From positions 1-35,904 of the forward strand of contig JAJRVU010000471.1 in NCBI GenBank assembly GCA_024277145.1: a stretch of DNA of 35,904 nt. The letters run 5' to 3'. Positions 33,524 through 35,904 of the stretch are shown here, piece by piece. A model generated the notes under the pieces. The model was given only the letters and a program-made list of their open reading frames with translations. It was not told the DNA's origin and did no database searches. The position numbers and the translations under genes are program-made. Each line of letters begins with the position of its first letter. Position 1 is the first letter of the stretch. The DNA comes from Planctomycetota bacterium (lineage in GTDB: Bacteria; Planctomycetota; Planctomycetia; Planctomycetales; Planctomycetaceae).

Positions 33524-35827
33524 TTATTTCTTTTTTTTGCCCGTCTCTTTTTTATCAGTGCCATCTTTAATGAGTGCTTTTTTCAGCAACAAACCATGAA
33601 AATGATTCGGAACGTAAGCGATAGAAGTTTGAATTGCATGAGAACAGGAACATCCTGCACTGGTTTCCGGTGCGAGAAGCAAACCTCCGGATGGAATCAT
33701 GCTTAACCAGCAACCAGTTCGGATGCCATGAAATTCGGTCCGTTTTCCGGTATGAAGATCGAGCATGCCATGAAATTCATACCGCCTGAAAATGGTGTGA
33801 TTGGAAGAAGAAGTTACCCCACAACCATGCCAGTCAAAATCATCTTTCTCAAGAACTTTTCCATTATTCAGATCATACACTTTTTTATTGACATACAGTT
33901 TGGCTCCCACAATAGTCGGATGAGAAAGCTGGCCACTATGATGTTTTTTTTCTGTGATAGCATGATGATCCCAAGCCGGTTTTCCCGTTTGAGAATCAAA
34001 AGCATAAAGGTGGTATGTCCTGTTTTTATCAGCTCCTAAAACAACCAGTCGATCTCCCCTGCAAACCATGTAAGTGGTGTATTGACATTTGCTGAAATCA
34101 AAAGCCTGTTCCCAGAGAATTTCGCCTGATTTTAAATCAAGAGCGACGAGAAACTGATCTTTCTGGACCGATTCGAAGAGTTGCCCTGAATCACTTTCGA
34201 TGGCAGATGGATTTCGACTTTCGACAAAATAGAGTCGGCCATTTTCACTGGCAATGGTGGAATTAAGAATGGCTCCTTTTGAGTAGTTCCATTTTTGTTG
34301 CCCATCAGAACGATTTAAAACAAACAGAGACGAACTGGTCACCCGAGCGAGTTCCTGAGTTTTGAAATCTTCGTACCATTCTCCATCATCCCCAATGTAG
34401 ATGGAATTTTTCTTGACCTTTGTGCCGACCATTTCAGAATCAATTACCGAAATGTATCCCCAGTCAAACTTGTCTTTCTTTGCTTGTTCTTCCGGCTTGA
34501 GAATTCTACGGAAGTCGCCTGTGTCTCCATCAATTTCAACACAGTAACCGTCAATAAGCAAATAAAGGTAATCATCCGCAACAACCATGTTGGAAGAATC
34601 TCGTGGGATATTTGCCCTGCGCATTGTAGGAATCTGCTTCGCCCAAAGAATGGTGCCGTTATAAGAATCAATTCCAAATAGGGTTCTGTTTCCCTGAACA
34701 AAAAGTCGACCGTTTGCAGAAACCGGAGCTGGATTTCTCGGTCCACGATCTGGCATCGGCCTCGGTCCGTGACGACCCCACCATAAAACGGAAAGGTCTC
34801 CACGCACCAGATCATCCTGACTGCAGGACGCGTTATTGGGAAGTGCATACTGGTGAGTCCATTCTCCTGCGCCGGGAAGTTTTCCTCTGCGATGAACCCA
34901 GAACTGACCCTCATCTTCAAACAGATTTGATTTTCCCTGACTTAAATTGTATGTCCCGATCCATTCCTGAATCGTTTTTTTCGTTTGTGATGGTTTTGAA
35001 TTCTGATTAAATTGCCCAACGTAAATCACTCCATTATGAGGTGACAGGCAAGGGTACAAATCAGATAAAGGACGCGAAATCTGGCCATCGGTAATGAATG
35101 ATTCTGAAGTAATCAAGTTTGCAAGAAATGGCCCGTAGGGCAGAGTTTTTTTGGAGTCAACATGATGAACGGAAACCCGATAACCATTCATGCCTGCCTG
35201 AAATAATTTTTCACGAATTTGAGTCACTTTTTCCGCATTGTCTTCAACGATAATAATTTTCAGGTCACTTTGTCTCGCAAGTTCATAGGCTAAACGTCCT
35301 TCTCCACCGCCAATAATCAGGGCATAACCTTTCTTTCGATCCAGTTCAAGAAGCATTTTTGATGCGTATGTCTTAATTCGCTTACCCAATTCGTTTTCTG
35401 CAAATGGATTGGGGCGATCAGGCACTGGAATCGGAAGATATTCAAAAGTTGAATCAAATTCATATTCCTGCGTGATTAATTTTTTGCCTTTGTCGTTGGT
35501 TGCAACAATTCGGTAATGATAAATCGTTTCAGGTTTCACATTTTCAATGATATGTTCATGATCCTTGTCCAACTCATTGATTGAAAACTGGACCGCTTTC
35601 TTACCCGCTTCACTCCAATAAAGAACAGATTTCATCGGTTCGAGTGTCTGCCAGTTGATTCTCACTTTAGAGCGGGATTGATATTCTGTGAAAGGGCCAA
35701 CCACATGTTCAAAAGGGCCAAATTCGTATTCGGTATTTTTGGGTAGTTTATTTATTGTATTCTGGTATCGATTTTGAATGGAATTCTTATCGATTGTTCC
35801 AGGCATCATTTTGGAGGATCTTGGCAT
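33524..35827 (-). CDS. Multidomain PQQ-type propeller protein with fibronectin-like and methyltransferase-like domains
   Basis: This 767-residue protein has three parts. Residues about 40-125 look like a fibronectin type III or purple-phosphatase N-terminal domain (SKVRINWQTLEPMKSVLYWSE, ETIYHYRIVATNDKGK). Residues about 150-300 resemble a Rossmann methyltransferase (YALIIGGGEGRLAYELARQ, KIIIVEDNAEKV). Residues about 345-740 form a PQQ-like beta-propeller (LFGIDSYNGTILWAKQIP, LVALDLKSGEILWEQAF, LYAFDSQTGKPAWDH). The end is Lys-rich. Propellers of this type in planctomycetes are usually exported, but no signal peptide is visible at this start, and an in-frame stop lies 4 codons upstream, so either the protein is cytoplasmic or its 5' end is altered. 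Function is unknown. Confidence 0.85.
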   Translation of the reverse strand: MPRSSKMMPGTIDKNSIQNRYQNTINKLPKNTEYEFGPFEHVVGPFTEYQSRSKVRINWQTLEPMKSVLYWSEAGKKAVQFSINELDKDHEHIIENVKPETIYHYRIVATNDKGKKLITQEYEFDSTFEYLPIPVPDRPNPFAENELGKRIKTYASKMLLELDRKKGYALIIGGGEGRLAYELARQSDLKIIIVEDNAEKVTQIREKLFQAGMNGYRVSVHHVDSKKTLPYGPFLANLITSESFITDGQISRPLSDLYPCLSPHNGVIYVGQFNQNSKPSQTKKTIQEWIGTYNLSQGKSNLFEDEGQFWVHRRGKLPGAGEWTHQYALPNNASCSQDDLVRGDLSVLWWGRHGPRPMPDRGPRNPAPVSANGRLFVQGNRTLFGIDSYNGTILWAKQIPTMRRANIPRDSSNMVVADDYLYLLIDGYCVEIDGDTGDFRRILKPEEQAKKDKFDWGYISVIDSEMVGTKVKKNSIYIGDDGEWYEDFKTQELARVTSSSLFVLNRSDGQQKWNYSKGAILNSTIASENGRLYFVESRNPSAIESDSGQLFESVQKDQFLVALDLKSGEILWEQAFDFSKCQYTTYMVCRGDRLVVLGADKNRTYHLYAFDSQTGKPAWDHHAITEKKHHSGQLSHPTIVGAKLYVNKKVYDLNNGKVLEKDDFDWHGCGVTSSSNHTIFRRYEFHGMLDLHTGKRTEFHGIRTGCWLSMIPSGGLLLAPETSAGCSCSHAIQTSIAYVPNHFHGLLLKKALIKDGTDKKETGKKKK

Positions 35828-35904
35828 GTTTTGGTATCAATTTGGTATCCTTTAGTGATGCAGCTGGACGCTGCTGGACTGCAGCTTTGTCTACAATCAT
35901 AGAA
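35828..35904. other. Window edge upstream of the propeller gene, GC-rich repeat
   Basis: The sequence around 35859-35884 contains GCAGCTGGAC followed by GCTGCTGGAC and TGCAGC, a short GC-rich direct and inverted repeat unlike the AT-rich surroundings. A minus-strand frame other than that of the propeller gene is open here to the window edge. It could be part of another gene or a repeat; not resolvable within the window. Confidence 0.3.

Overview
The window reads as an AT-rich planctomycete (PVC superphylum) chromosome segment. The strongest sign is the left-hand third (about 1-9870, all on the minus strand). It is a bacterial microcompartment (BMC) locus of the kind described in Planctomycetes and Verrucomicrobia as the PVM-type organelle for breakdown of L-fucose and L-rhamnose. 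Other planctomycete-like features are large secreted proteins of unknown function, an ExbB-ExbD-ExbD set next to long TPR proteins, DUF3179, and a PQQ-type propeller fused to a methyltransferase-like domain. No rRNA, tRNA, CRISPR array or insertion sequence was recognised.

Region 1, BMC operon. In the direction of transcription: DeoR-type regulator, PduL phosphotransacylase, BMC-H, a strong hairpin, a second BMC-H, an acetate-kinase-family enzyme, BMC-P, CoA-acylating aldehyde dehydrogenase, BMC-P, an unrecognised protein with a cargo-type N-terminal helix, BMC-P, class II aldolase, a malate/lactate dehydrogenase homologue, and a TIM-barrel-like protein cut by the window edge. Inferred chemistry: the aldolase splits a 6-deoxyketose 1-phosphate into DHAP and lactaldehyde. 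The aldehyde dehydrogenase makes an acyl-CoA, PduL an acyl-phosphate, and the kinase harvests ATP; the dehydrogenase homologue may recycle NAD. Amphipathic targeting helices are visible on PduL, the aldehyde dehydrogenase, the unknown 222-residue protein (all N-terminal) and the aldolase (C-terminal). The kinase active site is divergent: the Asp expected in the DTAFH block is Glu, and the expected HR pair is FK.

Region 2 (9871-15700) holds a non-coding stretch with inverted repeats upstream of deoR, then purN, a membrane protein of unknown function, thioredoxin, a 646-residue coiled-coil protein and two small hypothetical genes. Thioredoxin is preceded by a consensus sigma-70-like promoter (TTGACA, 16 nt, TATAAT) and a leader of about 250 nt.

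Region 3 (15700-22740) holds a large secreted protein of unknown function with its own intrinsic terminator, a hairpin-rich divergent intergenic region, a UvrD/PcrA helicase, a XerC/XerD-type recombinase and a small membrane protein.

Region 4 (22970-29606, minus strand) is a likely operon of two TPR proteins followed by ExbB/TolQ-like and two ExbD/TolR-like proteins, an energised envelope system.

Region 5 (29874-35827) holds a DUF3179 protein, a SAM methyltransferase, a secreted endonuclease/exonuclease/phosphatase-fold protein, a RidA-like protein with a terminator overlapping its stop codon, and a multidomain PQQ-propeller protein that lacks a visible signal peptide.
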